DNA from: Sandaracinus amylolyticus
GTDB lineage: Bacteria > Myxococcota_A > Polyangia > Polyangiales > Sandaracinaceae
DNA: 64,000 nucleotides
Assembly: GCF_000737325.1 (NCBI RefSeq)
Contig: NZ_CP011125.1
Span: 2,852,001 to 2,916,000 of the forward strand
Direction of reading: 5' to 3'
Shown here: one piece after another, positions 18,735 through 27,046 of the stretch
Layout: every line of letters begins with the position of its first letter
How positions within the stretch are numbered: the first letter of the stretch is position 1
Program-made: the position numbers and the translations under genes
Notes under the pieces: generated by a model
The model's database searches: none
The model's input: only the letters and a program-made list of their open reading frames with translations
What the model was told of the DNA's origin: nothing

Positions 18735-19649
18735 ATGGCCAAGGCCGCCGCCGCGCGTACTCCCGAGAACCAGCCCGTCGTCGAAGAGCTCCACTTCAAG
18801 AGCGAGAGCGCGTTCTTGTGCCTCCTCCTGAACCGGCGCACCGGGCTCATCCGCGTGATCGACTTCCGCTCGGGCGCGCTGCCGGCGAAGCGCCTCTTCA
18901 TCCAGAACGTCGCGCGGCGCGAGGGCGTCGAGAAGGTGATCCTCCTCGTCGAGAAGGACGAGGTGTCGAGCTGGACGCGCGTCGGCTTCGTCCGCGAGGG
19001 CACGATCCCCGGCTTCTACAAGCGCAGCGACGGCCACCTCGTGGGCTGCGTGATCGGCGAGAAGACGGCGTCGGTCGAGGTCGGCGACGAGGGCCAGAAG
19101 CTCGCGGAGCGCACCGTCAACGCGGGCAAGAAGAACGCGCGCGAGGTCCCCGAGACGCTGCCGATGGTGAGCGCGGTGATCGGCGACGAAGAGGACGCGC
19201 TCAAGGCGCGCGACGAGGTCTGGCGCAAGGGCCAGGGGCTCTCGGGCTTCGACGCGTTCGGTCGCGACGCGGCGCGCTACTTCGTCGAGGCGACGGCGAA
19301 GAAGGGCCGCGCGAACTGGCTCTCGGCGGAGTTCCAGGACTGCTTCGGGCACTCGCTCGTCGAGGTGCTGCGCGCGCCGACGGACGACCTCGACGTGCTC
19401 GCGCTGACGGGCGGCCTGCGCTTCCTGTGCGACGACCTGAAGGAGCGCGGCATCGTCAGCGCGTTCGGGTTCGCGCCGAGCGACGACATCGGGCTCGCGA
19501 CCGCGTACGTCGCGGCGGGCTTCCGCAAGACGGGCCTGCTCGCGAGCGGGATCCAGATCGCGGGCGGCGGTCCGAAGGGCACCTCGGAGCGCAAGGACGC
19601 GATCCTCTGGACGCGCAAGCTCGCGAACCCGGGCGGCGACGAGGAGTGA
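18735..19649 (+). CDS. AblB-related GNAT-like acetyltransferase
   Basis: The 304-aa protein resembles beta-lysine acetyltransferase (AblB) at both ends. The N-terminal lobe has KRLFIQNVARREGVEKVILLV and the GFVREGTIPGFYK segment. The C-terminal lobe has an acyl-CoA-binding-like region (NAFGFAPS-type turn, LATAYVAAGFRKTGLLASG) ending ILWTRKL. AblB acetylates beta-lysine to the osmolyte N-epsilon-acetyl-beta-lysine, but no lysine 2,3-aminomutase (AblA) gene is in view, so the substrate may differ. About 90 residues between the lobes have no clear match. It has its own upstream terminator-bounded region and a purine-rich ribosome site. Confidence 0.55.
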   Translation: MAKAAAARTPENQPVVEELHFKSESAFLCLLLNRRTGLIRVIDFRSGALPAKRLFIQNVARREGVEKVILLVEKDEVSSWTRVGFVREGTIPGFYKRSDGHLVGCVIGEKTASVEVGDEGQKLAERTVNAGKKNAREVPETLPMVSAVIGDEEDALKARDEVWRKGQGLSGFDAFGRDAARYFVEATAKKGRANWLSAEFQDCFGHSLVEVLRAPTDDLDVLALTGGLRFLCDDLKERGIVSAFGFAPSDDIGLATAYVAAGFRKTGLLASGIQIAGGGPKGTSERKDAILWTRKLANPGGDEE

Positions 19650-19780
19650 CGCGATCTCGACGCGCGTGAGCGCGTCGGGAAAGAAGGTTGGCTCTCGCGC
19701 GTTCTCGCGAACGGCGGTACGGTTCTCCGCGATGCTCGCTCTCGAGGGAGGAGCGAACATCCACGGAGAGAACGCCGGCG

Positions 19781-20197
19781 ATGAGGACGCGCGAGGACAT
19801 CGAAGCCTACCTTCTCCGCTCGAACCACCCGCACCGCGAGCTCGCCGAGGACACTTGGCTCGTCGGTGACGCGTCGGGCTCGCGCGAGAACATCGTCGTA
19901 CGCATGGCGAACGGCATCTGCCTGTTCCGCCTCAAGGTCATCGACCTCGCGGCGATCGATCCGAAGAAGTGCGGCGACTTCTATCTCGAGCTGCTGCGTC
20001 TCAACGCGACCGAGATGGTCCACGGCGCGTACGGCGCATCGGACGGCATGGTGTTGCTCACGGCGAGCCACCTGCTCGAGAACCTCGACTTCAACGAGTT
20101 CGCCGGCGTCGTGGAGGAGTTCGTCCTCGCGATGGCGAACCATCACGAGCGCATCGCGAAGTATCGCCGCAACGACGATCGCCGCGCCGACGTCTGA
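19781..20197 (+). CDS. YbjN family protein
   Basis: The 138-aa protein has the YbjN/type III-chaperone-like pattern: an N-terminal helix (TREDIEAYLLRSN), alternating beta strands (TWLVGDASGSRENIVVRMANGICLFRLKV) and a C-terminal helix with LENLDFNEFAGVVEEFVLA. Such proteins are stress-linked regulators or chaperones of uncertain mechanism. The start at 19781 follows GGAGAGAA. The upstream in-frame ATG at 19688 adds only Arg/Ser-rich filler. PspA follows 61 bases later, so both may answer envelope stress together. Confidence 0.75.
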   Translation: MRTREDIEAYLLRSNHPHRELAEDTWLVGDASGSRENIVVRMANGICLFRLKVIDLAAIDPKKCGDFYLELLRLNATEMVHGAYGASDGMVLLTASHLLENLDFNEFAGVVEEFVLAMANHHERIAKYRRNDDRRADV

Positions 20198-20258
20198 TCT
20201 CGATCTCGTTCACCCGACGCTGAGCTCACTCCGACGCCTGAGGGGAGACAACACGAAG

Positions 20259-21059
20259 ATGGGTTTCTTCGGCCGCCTCGCGACGCTGATCAAGAGCAAT
20301 CTGAACGACCTGATCTCCAAGTCGGAAGATCCGGAGAAGATGCTCAACCAGATCATCCTCGACATGAACGCGCAGCTCGTCGAGGCGAAGAAGCAGGTCG
20401 CGATCGCGATCGCCGACGAGAAGCGACTGCACCGCCAATGGCAGAGCGAGAAAGCCGTCTCGGACGAGTGGCACAAAAAGGCGATGCTCGCGGTGCGCGC
20501 GGGTGACGACGCCCTCGCGAAGGAAGCGCTCCAGCGGAAGAAGGAGCACGAGCAAATCGCGAAGGCGTTCGAGGATCAGTGGAAGAAGCAGAACATCGCG
20601 GTCAACCAGGTGAAGGCCGCGCTGCAGGCGCTGAACAACAAGATCGGTGAGGCGAAGCGCAAGAAGGACGTCCTCATCGCGCGCAACAACCGCGCGAAGG
20701 CGATGCAGGAGATCCAGAAGACGATGGGGTCCCTCCAGGACACCAGCGCCTTCGATGCGTTCTCGCGGATGGAGCAGAAGATCGAGCAGGCCGAGGCGGA
20801 GGCCGAGGCCGCGGGCGAGCTCCACGAGGAGTACTCGGGCGACGTGCTGAAGAACAAGTTCGCGCGGCTCGAGCAGACGGCGGGCGCGGACGCGGACCTC
20901 GAGGAGCTGAAGCGCGAGATGGGGCTGATGCCGGCGCGCGAGGCGGCGGTGCCGGCGCGTGTCGAGGCGGAGGAAGCGCCGATGGACGAGGCCGAGATGG
21001 CCGAGCTCGAGGCCGCGCTCGAAGAGCTCAAGAAGCGCGAGGAGATGGCGAAGGGCTGA
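20259..21059 (+). CDS. pspA: PspA/IM30 family membrane-stress protein
   Basis: The 266-aa protein is a nearly continuous coiled coil opening with the amphipathic helix MGFFGRLATLIKSNLNDLI, then KSEDPEKMLNQIILDM, the classic PspA/Vipp1 start. Long Lys/Glu/Gln-rich helices follow, and a C-terminal acidic helix (EEAPMDEAEMAELEAAL). This ESCRT-III-like family polymerises on the inner membrane and protects it under stress. The Shine-Dalgarno GAGGGGAGA lies just upstream. No pspF, pspB or pspC is adjacent; the YbjN gene precedes it and a terminator hairpin follows. Confidence 0.93.
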   Translation: MGFFGRLATLIKSNLNDLISKSEDPEKMLNQIILDMNAQLVEAKKQVAIAIADEKRLHRQWQSEKAVSDEWHKKAMLAVRAGDDALAKEALQRKKEHEQIAKAFEDQWKKQNIAVNQVKAALQALNNKIGEAKRKKDVLIARNNRAKAMQEIQKTMGSLQDTSAFDAFSRMEQKIEQAEAEAEAAGELHEEYSGDVLKNKFARLEQTAGADADLEELKREMGLMPAREAAVPARVEAEEAPMDEAEMAELEAALEELKKREEMAKG

Positions 21060-21081
21060 GCCGCGGGATCGCCCGACGAAC

Positions 21082-21116
21082 GAAGAGAGCCGCTCGGTGG
21101 TGCCGGGCGGCTCTTC
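21082..21116. terminator. hairpin terminator after pspA
   Basis: GAAGAGAGCCGC and GCGGCTCTTC pair with a small bulge around a G-rich loop and are followed by GCGTTT. It lies 23 bases past the pspA stop. Confidence 0.65.
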
Positions 21117-21215
21117 GCGTTTGCGCAGCGGGCGTCGGTGATTCCGATGGCGGCCCATCGCGGCGGGCATCACGCTCGCGCACGGAGCGCCAGGGCGCGG
21201 CGCGACGAGGGGGCC

Positions 21216-22559
21216 GTGTTGGATCGGTACGACGTGATCCTCCAGGCGATCGACGAGGGGGTCGATCGCGAGCAGGCGGTGCACGCCGCCGGGGTGGTGC
21301 TGGGGCTCGATCCGCGCGGCGCGAAGCGCGCGCTCGACGTGCTGCCGGCGAAGGTGCTCGAAGACGTCGACGAGCGCTCCGCGGAGGAGCTCCTCGCGCC
21401 GCTTCGCCGCGCCGGATGGCGCGTGCGCCTCCTGAAGCGACCGCTGCGACGCGGCTCGTACCCGAGCCCGCACGGGCTACAGCCGGCGAGCCGTCATCCG
21501 TCGAGCCATCGCGGGCTCCAGCCTGCGTCACGACCTTCACCGTACCCGCCGCCCTCGACGCCCCCGGCGGTGTCGTCGTGGCCGCCGGCGCCGGGCTCGT
21601 CAGCGAGCCCGAGCGAGCCTGCCGCGCTCGAAGCGCCCTTGCTGCCCCTTCCCGAGCTCGACCTGGACCTTCCTCCCGCGGCGCCCGCACCTCGCCGCAG
21701 CGCGCCGCCGGCCTCGTCGCCTCCTCCGGTCGCGCCGGCCGCGACCGAGGAGCCCGAGGGCGAGTCGCTCGTCACGTTCTTCGCGTCGCTCCCGCGCACG
21801 CTCCTGACGCCGCTGCGCGGCGGCGCGCTGCGCTGGCTGTTGCGCACCGTGTTGCTCGCGATCGGGTTCGTGCTCCTCGCGACCGCGGGCACGGGGCTCT
21901 TGCTGATGCGCAGCTACACCGGGCTGAGCGTGTCGGTGCTCGGGATGCTCGCGGGCAGCGCGTTCTGGATCGGGCACCTCTTCTCGTGGTTCCGCGCGTG
22001 CTTGTGGGCCGTGCTGGGTCGCGAGGAAGGGCCCGATCCGCCGCCCGACTTCGACGGTGACGACCTCTACGCGCGCGTGTTCGACGGCGCCGTGGTGATC
22101 GTCGCGTTCGTCGTGCCGAACGTCGGCTTGCTGCTCTCGGGCGCGAGCTCCGATCCGACCGCGCTCGCCGCGGGCGAGCTCCCGATGCAGCTCGTCGTCG
22201 CGAACCTGCTGCTCGCGGTGCACGTGCCGATCGGGCTGACGCTCATGGCGACGCGCCACTCGCGGCTCGCGTACTTCGACGTGCTCGGCGCGATCAAGCT
22301 GGTGATCGGCGCGCCGATCCATCTGATCGTGGTGCTCGCCGTGTGGGCGTTCGTCACGCGCGTCGCGGGCGCGGGCGTCCTCGCGATGGCGCTCGGCGCG
22401 ACCGCTGCGGCGGAGGCCGGTGCCCCCGCCGCGCTGCTCTGGGTCGGGCTCCCGGTGGCGGGGTTGGTGCTGCTCGTCCTCACGATGCTGCAGTGGGGCG
22501 TGCTGGGCGCGGCGATGGGCGCGGTCTGTCGCGCGAAGCCGCGCCTCGTGGCGACGTGA
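21216..22559 (+). CDS. multi-pass membrane protein with Pro-rich cytoplasmic region
   Basis: The protein is 447 aa from GTG 21216, which has a GAGGGGG ribosome site. An in-frame start at 21138 would add an Arg/Ala-rich stretch that looks non-coding. Residues 1-75 form a helical domain (DRYDVILQAIDEGVDREQAVHAAGVVLG). Residues about 75-180 are Pro/Ser/Ala-rich linker. From about residue 195 on, five or six hydrophobic segments follow, including RTVLLAIGFVLLATAGTGLLL and the C-terminal LLWVGLPVAGLVLLVLTML. I do not recognise the family. A membrane role, perhaps regulated through the N-terminal domain, is inference. Confidence 0.7.
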   Translation: MLDRYDVILQAIDEGVDREQAVHAAGVVLGLDPRGAKRALDVLPAKVLEDVDERSAEELLAPLRRAGWRVRLLKRPLRRGSYPSPHGLQPASRHPSSHRGLQPASRPSPYPPPSTPPAVSSWPPAPGSSASPSEPAALEAPLLPLPELDLDLPPAAPAPRRSAPPASSPPPVAPAATEEPEGESLVTFFASLPRTLLTPLRGGALRWLLRTVLLAIGFVLLATAGTGLLLMRSYTGLSVSVLGMLAGSAFWIGHLFSWFRACLWAVLGREEGPDPPPDFDGDDLYARVFDGAVVIVAFVVPNVGLLLSGASSDPTALAAGELPMQLVVANLLLAVHVPIGLTLMATRHSRLAYFDVLGAIKLVIGAPIHLIVVLAVWAFVTRVAGAGVLAMALGATAAAEAGAPAALLWVGLPVAGLVLLVLTMLQWGVLGAAMGAVCRAKPRLVAT

Positions 22560-22595
22560 GGGCGCCGACTGCCAGGAATGACGGCGAGCGCGGGC

Positions 22596-22623
22596 TTGCC
22601 TTTCGGTCGTCGCGCTTTACCCT
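22596..22623 (+). promoter_or_regulatory. candidate sigma-70 promoter of the FmdB gene
   Basis: TTGCCT (22596-22601) and TACCCT (22618-22623) are spaced by 16 bases and end 11 bases before the ATG at 22635. It implies a very short 5' leader. This is a sequence match only. Confidence 0.35.
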
Positions 22624-22634
22624 CGCGCCGGATC

Positions 22635-22937
22635 ATGCCGACGTACGAGTACAGCTGTGAGGCGTGTGGCGCCGGTTGGGAGATGGAGCAGCGCATCTCC
22701 GAGAACCCGGTGAAGGTCTGCCCGAAGTGCGGCGCGGAGAAGGCGAAGCGCCTGATCTCGGGCGGCAACTTCATGCTCAAGGGCGAGGGCTGGTACAAGG
22801 ACCTCTACCACAAGCCCGCCGCGAAGAAGTCCAGCGGCGAGTCCGGTGGGGGATCGAGCGGCGGTGACTCCGGGGGCTCGTCGAGCTCGGGGTCGTCGAG
22901 CTCGGGCGGCAGCGAGTCGAAGGCCGCGACGAGCTGA
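22635..22937 (+). CDS. FmdB-type zinc ribbon protein
   Basis: The 100-aa protein opens MPTYEYSCEACG and has two CxxC pairs (Cys8/Cys11 and Cys29/Cys32), the zinc ribbon of the FmdB/CxxC_CxxC_SSSS family. The conserved RLISGGNFMLKG..WY segment comes next. The C-terminal third is a Ser/Gly-rich low-complexity tail with a few Lys and Glu. The family was named from a formamidase regulator, but most members are uncharacterised and may bind nucleic acid. It is monocistronic with its own promoter candidate. Confidence 0.92.
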   Translation: MPTYEYSCEACGAGWEMEQRISENPVKVCPKCGAEKAKRLISGGNFMLKGEGWYKDLYHKPAAKKSSGESGGGSSGGDSGGSSSSGSSSSGGSESKAATS

Positions 22938-22979
22938 CCCGCGCGAGCCCGCTGGCCGCTCCGTGTACGCTCCCTGGGC

Positions 22980-23789
22980 ATGAGGGCGTACGCAGGAGCG
23001 GCGATCGTCGCATCGGTGCTCGCGGGCTGTTACGCCGATCACGGCTTGGAGCGCGGTCCGGACGCGTCGCTGCCACGCGATGCAGCGATGCGCCGCGACG
23101 CGACGCTCGCGATCGACGCGGGGCCGAGCGATGCGGGCGCGCTGTGCGGTGCATCGACAGCGCGGGTGACGGTGGTGCGCGAGCCCCTCGGGACGCATCC
23201 CTGCGAGGGTCAGGTGCTCCGCGGGAGCATGAGCGCGCCGCCCGAAGCCGCGCCCGAGATCGACGGCGTGCGGCTCGCGCTCGATCTGTGCCCCGACGCC
23301 GATGCGGACTGCCGGTGCGTGCTCCACGTCGGCGGTGTCGGTGCCGATCTCGCGTCGGTGTCGCTGCTCGACCGAGGACCGTTCGAGGCGCACGTCGGCG
23401 CGAGCAGTATCGTCCTCGTCGCGACGCATCAGGGCGGCGAGGCGGGCGCGTACTACGAGCTCGCGCTCTACGCGCACGACGGTGCGCTCGAAGGACCGAG
23501 CTTCGCCGTCGACGGCGTGACGTGGAGCGCCGAGCCCTCGTGCGACGAGCTCGCGGACGACGGGTGCCGCGTGGTCGGATACACGGGGCAGGTGACCGTC
23601 GACGCGCGCGCCGCGGGCTGGGATCACGGCGAGGGCGGGACGGTTCGACTGAGCGAGGGCGAGACCGCGAGCGTGCCCGGCTCGTTCGCGACGGCGCGGC
23701 TCCTGCGCGCGAACCACACGATCTGCGGGCCCGCATCGCCGCCCGATGCGGCGTTCGTGCTCTGGTGGACGTTCCCGCCGGCGCCCTGA
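22980..23789 (+). CDS. lipoprotein of unknown function
   Basis: The 269-aa protein has a short lipoprotein signal with lipobox LAGC at about residue 17, then an Asp/Ala-rich linker (PRDAAMRRDATLAIDAG). A compact beta-rich domain follows with paired Cys (CGAST, HPCEG, LCPDADADCRCVL, SCDELADDGCRVV, ICGP). The Cys count suggests several disulfides in the periplasm or on the cell surface. No family is recognised. TACGCT at 22966-22971 ends 8 bases before the ATG. The next gene (rRNA/tRNA methyltransferase) is 144 bases away and seems unrelated. Confidence 0.7.
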   Translation: MRAYAGAAIVASVLAGCYADHGLERGPDASLPRDAAMRRDATLAIDAGPSDAGALCGASTARVTVVREPLGTHPCEGQVLRGSMSAPPEAAPEIDGVRLALDLCPDADADCRCVLHVGGVGADLASVSLLDRGPFEAHVGASSIVLVATHQGGEAGAYYELALYAHDGALEGPSFAVDGVTWSAEPSCDELADDGCRVVGYTGQVTVDARAAGWDHGEGGTVRLSEGETASVPGSFATARLLRANHTICGPASPPDAAFVLWWTFPPAP

Positions 23790-23894
23790 GATGGACGCGA
23801 GCAGCGCGGCGGCGCATGCTCGCGCTCGTCCTCGCGCACCACGCTGCGGTGCGCGCTGCGACGAGCCATTGATCCATCACGTGTTCGTAGGGTC

Positions 23895-23927
23895 GGGCGC
23901 CCACTCGAGGAGAGGACGAGGGCGCCC
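23895..23927 (+). promoter_or_regulatory. hairpin with purine-rich loop ahead of the SpoU gene
   Basis: GGGCGCCC occurs at 23895-23902 and again at 23920-23927 and is self-complementary, so the two can pair as an 8-bp stem. The 17-base loop contains GAGGAGAGGA, the only good Shine-Dalgarno-like tract before the GTG at 23934. Folding would hold this tract in a loop and shorten its distance to the start. A translation-control role is inferred. Confidence 0.4.
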
Positions 23928-23933
23928 CCGGAC

Positions 23934-24743
23934 GTGAGCCCGATCGACGTCGCCCTGGTGCGTGCCCTGCGCGAGCGCGCGACACGAGAGGCGACCGGGC
24001 TCTACGTCGTCGAAGGCGCGCGGTTCGCGGTCGCGGCCGTGGATGCGCGCGCCGAGGTCGTCGCGACCGTCGTCGCGCCCGGTGCGCTGCGCACGACGAT
24101 GGCGCAGATGATGACGCGCCGAATGCGACAGCGCGGCGTGCCGGAGCTGCGCGTGAGCGAGAGCGAGCCGGCGGACCTCGCGAGCGCGCGCGAGCCGCAG
24201 GGCGTGCTCCTCGTGTTGCGCCAGCGGCGCGTGAGCATCGAGGCGATCCGCCCACCACCGCGCGCGCTGTGGCTCGTGATCGACGGAGTGCGCTCGCCGG
24301 GCAACCTCGGCACCGCGCTGCGGACCGCCCACGCGACAGGCGTCGACGGTGTCGTCATGCTGCGCGGAGGTCGCGAGGGCGCGGCGGATCCGTTCGATCC
24401 CGCCTGCGCTCGCGCGTCGATGGGCGCGATCGTGAGCACGACCGTGATCGACGCCGACGTCGCGTCGCTGCGCGCGTTCGCGTCGCGCACCGGGACGCGT
24501 CTCGTCGCGGCCGTGCCGCGCGCGCGTCACGACTATCGCGCGGTGAGCTATCGGGGCGCGACCGCGCTCGTGCTCGGCTCCGAGCGCCAAGGCGCGAGCG
24601 ACGCGATGATCGACGCGTGTGATCTCGCGGTGCGCATTCCGATGGCGACCGCGATGGACTCGCTCAACGCCGCGGTCGCATCGGCGGTGCTGCTCTACGA
24701 GGCGTACGGGCAGCGCTGTCCGCCCGAGCGCCGTCGCGCGTGA
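23934..24743 (+). CDS. SpoU/TrmH family RNA 2'-O-methyltransferase
   Basis: The 269-aa protein has an N-terminal substrate-binding domain (TGLYVVEGARFAVAAV) and a C-terminal SPOUT domain. The motifs are IDGVRSPGNLGTALRTAHA, the LVLGSERQGAS turn and IPMATAMDSLNAAVASA, which together form the knotted S-adenosylmethionine site. It should methylate a ribose in rRNA or tRNA; the site cannot be told. The GTG start follows a hairpin that may affect ribosome access. The convergent helicase gene ends only 4 bases beyond its stop. Confidence 0.9.
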   Translation: MSPIDVALVRALRERATREATGLYVVEGARFAVAAVDARAEVVATVVAPGALRTTMAQMMTRRMRQRGVPELRVSESEPADLASAREPQGVLLVLRQRRVSIEAIRPPPRALWLVIDGVRSPGNLGTALRTAHATGVDGVVMLRGGREGAADPFDPACARASMGAIVSTTVIDADVASLRAFASRTGTRLVAAVPRARHDYRAVSYRGATALVLGSERQGASDAMIDACDLAVRIPMATAMDSLNAAVASAVLLYEAYGQRCPPERRRA

Positions 24744-24747
24744 CCGA

Positions 24748-26973
24748 TCACGCGGGGTCGAGGAAGTCGGCGCGGATCGTCTTCTTCCCGTGCCCGGGGA
24801 ACTCGACGTCGACGTTCGGCGGATCGCCGGTGCCGAAGCGCACCACCTTGCCCTGGCCGTAGCGCACGTGCTTGACGCTCTGCCCGACGCGCAGCGAGAC
24901 CTGGCCGCCGCTCTTGCGCGTGACCTTGGCCTCGATCGGGCCCGCGGTGGTCGAGAGCACGCGCGACGGGCGCGCATCGAAGCGCTCCACGCGCGTGCTG
25001 CCGCGATCCTCGATCCACCCTGCGTTCGCGCGCCCGAAGCTCGGGCGATCCCCGGTGCCACCGACGAACTTCACGTCGGACCCGGGCAGCTCGTCGATGA
25101 AGCGCGAGCGCGTGCAGTCGCGCAGGTTGCCGAAGAAGTAGCGCGTGCTCGCCCACGAGAGGATCAGCCGCTCTCGCGCGCGTGTGAACGCGACGTACGC
25201 GAGGCGACGCTCTTCTTCGAGCTCCTCGGGATCCGCGTCCTGCTCGAGCCCGCGGAACGGGAACAGCTGCTCCTCCATGCCCGCGACGATCACGACCGGG
25301 AACTCGAGCCCCTTCGCGGCGTGCACGGTCATCAGCGTGACGATCTCGTTCTCGCCCTTGCTGTCGCCGCCCTCGGCGTCGGTCTGCAGCGTCACGCGCT
25401 CGAGGAACGCGGTGAGCGTCGGCTCTTCCGCTTCCGCGACGAACTGCTCCATCGAGCCCACGAGCTCGGCGAGGTTCTCGAGGCGTGCGTCGGCTTCCGG
25501 CGTGTTCTCGGCCTGCAGCGCCTGCACGTATCCCGTCTCGTCGAGCACCGTGCGCGCGAGCCCCGGAAGGTCGAGGTCCGCGACCTTCGCGCGCAGCGAC
25601 TCGATCAGCCCGACGAAGTCCCCGAGCTTGTTCCCGCCGCGCTCCTCCGACTGCGCCTTGCACGCCTCCCACACGCCGTTGCCCGCGGCCGCGGCGCGAT
25701 CGAGCAGTCGATCGATCGTCGTCTTGCCGATGCCGCGCGCCGGCACGTTGATGATGCGCAGCAGCGAGACGTCGTCCTCGGGCACCGAGAGCACGCGCAG
25801 GTACGCGAGCAGATCCTTCACCTCGGCGCGATCGTAGAAGCGCACGCCCCCGACGACGCGATAGGGCAGCGACGCCGCGCGCAGCGCTTCTTCGAGCACG
25901 CGCGACTGCGCGTGGATGCGATAGAAGATCGCGAGATCCGCGAGCGACTTGCCCTCGTTCTTCAGCGCGCGCGCGGTGGTGACGACGAGGTTCGCCTCTT
26001 CACGCTCGGTGTTGAGCCGGTGCACCTCGACCTTCGCGCCCTCGTCGTTGTCGGTCCAGAGCTCCTTGGGCTCGCGATCGAACGCGCGCGAGATCACCGC
26101 GTGCGACGCGCGGAGGATGCGCTTGGTCGAGCGGTAGTTCTGCTCGAGCTTGACGACGTGCGCGTCCGGGAAATGCCGCCGGAAATCGAGGATGTTGCGG
26201 CGATCCGCGCCGCGCCATCGATAGATGCTCTGGTCGTCGTCGCCGACCACGCAGAGCGCGCGGTGCACGCTCGCGAGCGCGAGCACCATGCGCAGCTGCG
26301 AGTGGTTCGTGTCCTGGAACTCGTCGACCAGGATGTGCTGGAAGCGCGTCGCGAGCTCTTTGCGCAGCACCTCGTCGTTCTCGAGCGCGCGCACCATGCG
26401 GTAGATGAGATCGCCGAAGTCGAGCGCGCTCGCCGCGGCCATGCGCTTCTCGTACTCGGTCACGATCGCGCGCACGTGCGGCGTGTCGACGACCCCGGCG
26501 TCGATCTCCGAGGGCTCGACCATCTCCTGCTTCGCGCGCTCGATGCGCCCCGCGATCGACTTCGGCGGGAAGCGCTTCTCGTCCATCTTCAGGTCGCGCA
26601 GGACGCGCGTGATCATCGCGCGCTGATCGGCCTCGTCGTAGATCGTGAAGTCGCGCCGCAGGCCGATGCGATCGTGGTAGCGGCGGAGCAGGCGCGCGCA
26701 CGTCGCGTGGAACGTGCCGACCTGTAGATCGCGCGCGGCGCCCGGCACGAGGTGCTCGAGGCGCTCGCGCATCTCCTGCGCGGCCTTGTTCGTGAACGTG
26801 ACCGCCAGGATCCGCCACGGCGGGATCCCCCGCTCCGCGACGAGGTTCGCGACCCGGTGCGTGATCACGCGCGTCTTGCCGCTTCCCGCGCCCGCGAAGA
26901 CCACGAGCGGCGCATCGCCGTGCAGGACCGCGTCGCGCTGGGGCGGGTTCAGGGTCGAGAGGTCGATGGCCAT
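24748..26973 (-). CDS. UvrD/PcrA-type superfamily 1A DNA helicase
   Basis: The 741-aa protein has all SF1A helicase motifs: LNPPQRDAV (Q motif), GAGSGKT Walker A, TFTNKAAQEMRERL, the DEFQDTN Walker B, GDDDQSIYRWRGA, LEQNYRST, LMTVHAAKGLEF and VAFTRARERL. The C-terminus has a Tudor-like PcrA tail (VRYGQGKVVRF). It should unwind DNA 3'-5' in repair and in clearing RecA or stalled forks. The length is typical of PcrA. It is transcribed divergently from the ECF sigma gene, and the two candidate promoters share a -35 hexamer. Confidence 0.95.
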   Translation of the reverse strand: MAIDLSTLNPPQRDAVLHGDAPLVVFAGAGSGKTRVITHRVANLVAERGIPPWRILAVTFTNKAAQEMRERLEHLVPGAARDLQVGTFHATCARLLRRYHDRIGLRRDFTIYDEADQRAMITRVLRDLKMDEKRFPPKSIAGRIERAKQEMVEPSEIDAGVVDTPHVRAIVTEYEKRMAAASALDFGDLIYRMVRALENDEVLRKELATRFQHILVDEFQDTNHSQLRMVLALASVHRALCVVGDDDQSIYRWRGADRRNILDFRRHFPDAHVVKLEQNYRSTKRILRASHAVISRAFDREPKELWTDNDEGAKVEVHRLNTEREEANLVVTTARALKNEGKSLADLAIFYRIHAQSRVLEEALRAASLPYRVVGGVRFYDRAEVKDLLAYLRVLSVPEDDVSLLRIINVPARGIGKTTIDRLLDRAAAAGNGVWEACKAQSEERGGNKLGDFVGLIESLRAKVADLDLPGLARTVLDETGYVQALQAENTPEADARLENLAELVGSMEQFVAEAEEPTLTAFLERVTLQTDAEGGDSKGENEIVTLMTVHAAKGLEFPVVIVAGMEEQLFPFRGLEQDADPEELEEERRLAYVAFTRARERLILSWASTRYFFGNLRDCTRSRFIDELPGSDVKFVGGTGDRPSFGRANAGWIEDRGSTRVERFDARPSRVLSTTAGPIEAKVTRKSGGQVSLRVGQSVKHVRYGQGKVVRFGTGDPPNVDVEFPGHGKKTIRADFLDPA

Positions 26974-26984
26974 GCGAGCCGTCG

Positions 26985-27038
26985 CTCATACCCGACGGCG
27001 ACGCCGTGTTCCAACCCCGCGGGCGTCCGTGCTACGGA
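26985..27038. promoter_or_regulatory. divergent overlapping promoters of the helicase and ECF sigma genes
   Basis: On the minus strand TTGGAA (27014-27009) and TATGAG (26990-26985) are 18 bases apart and precede the helicase ATG (26973) by 11 bases. On the plus strand TTCCAA (27009-27014) and TACGGA (27033-27038) are 18 bases apart and precede the sigma ATG (27047) by 8. Both use the same six base pairs as -35, so two polymerases could not bind together. Confidence 0.45.
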
Positions 27039-27046
27039 TCCGCGAG

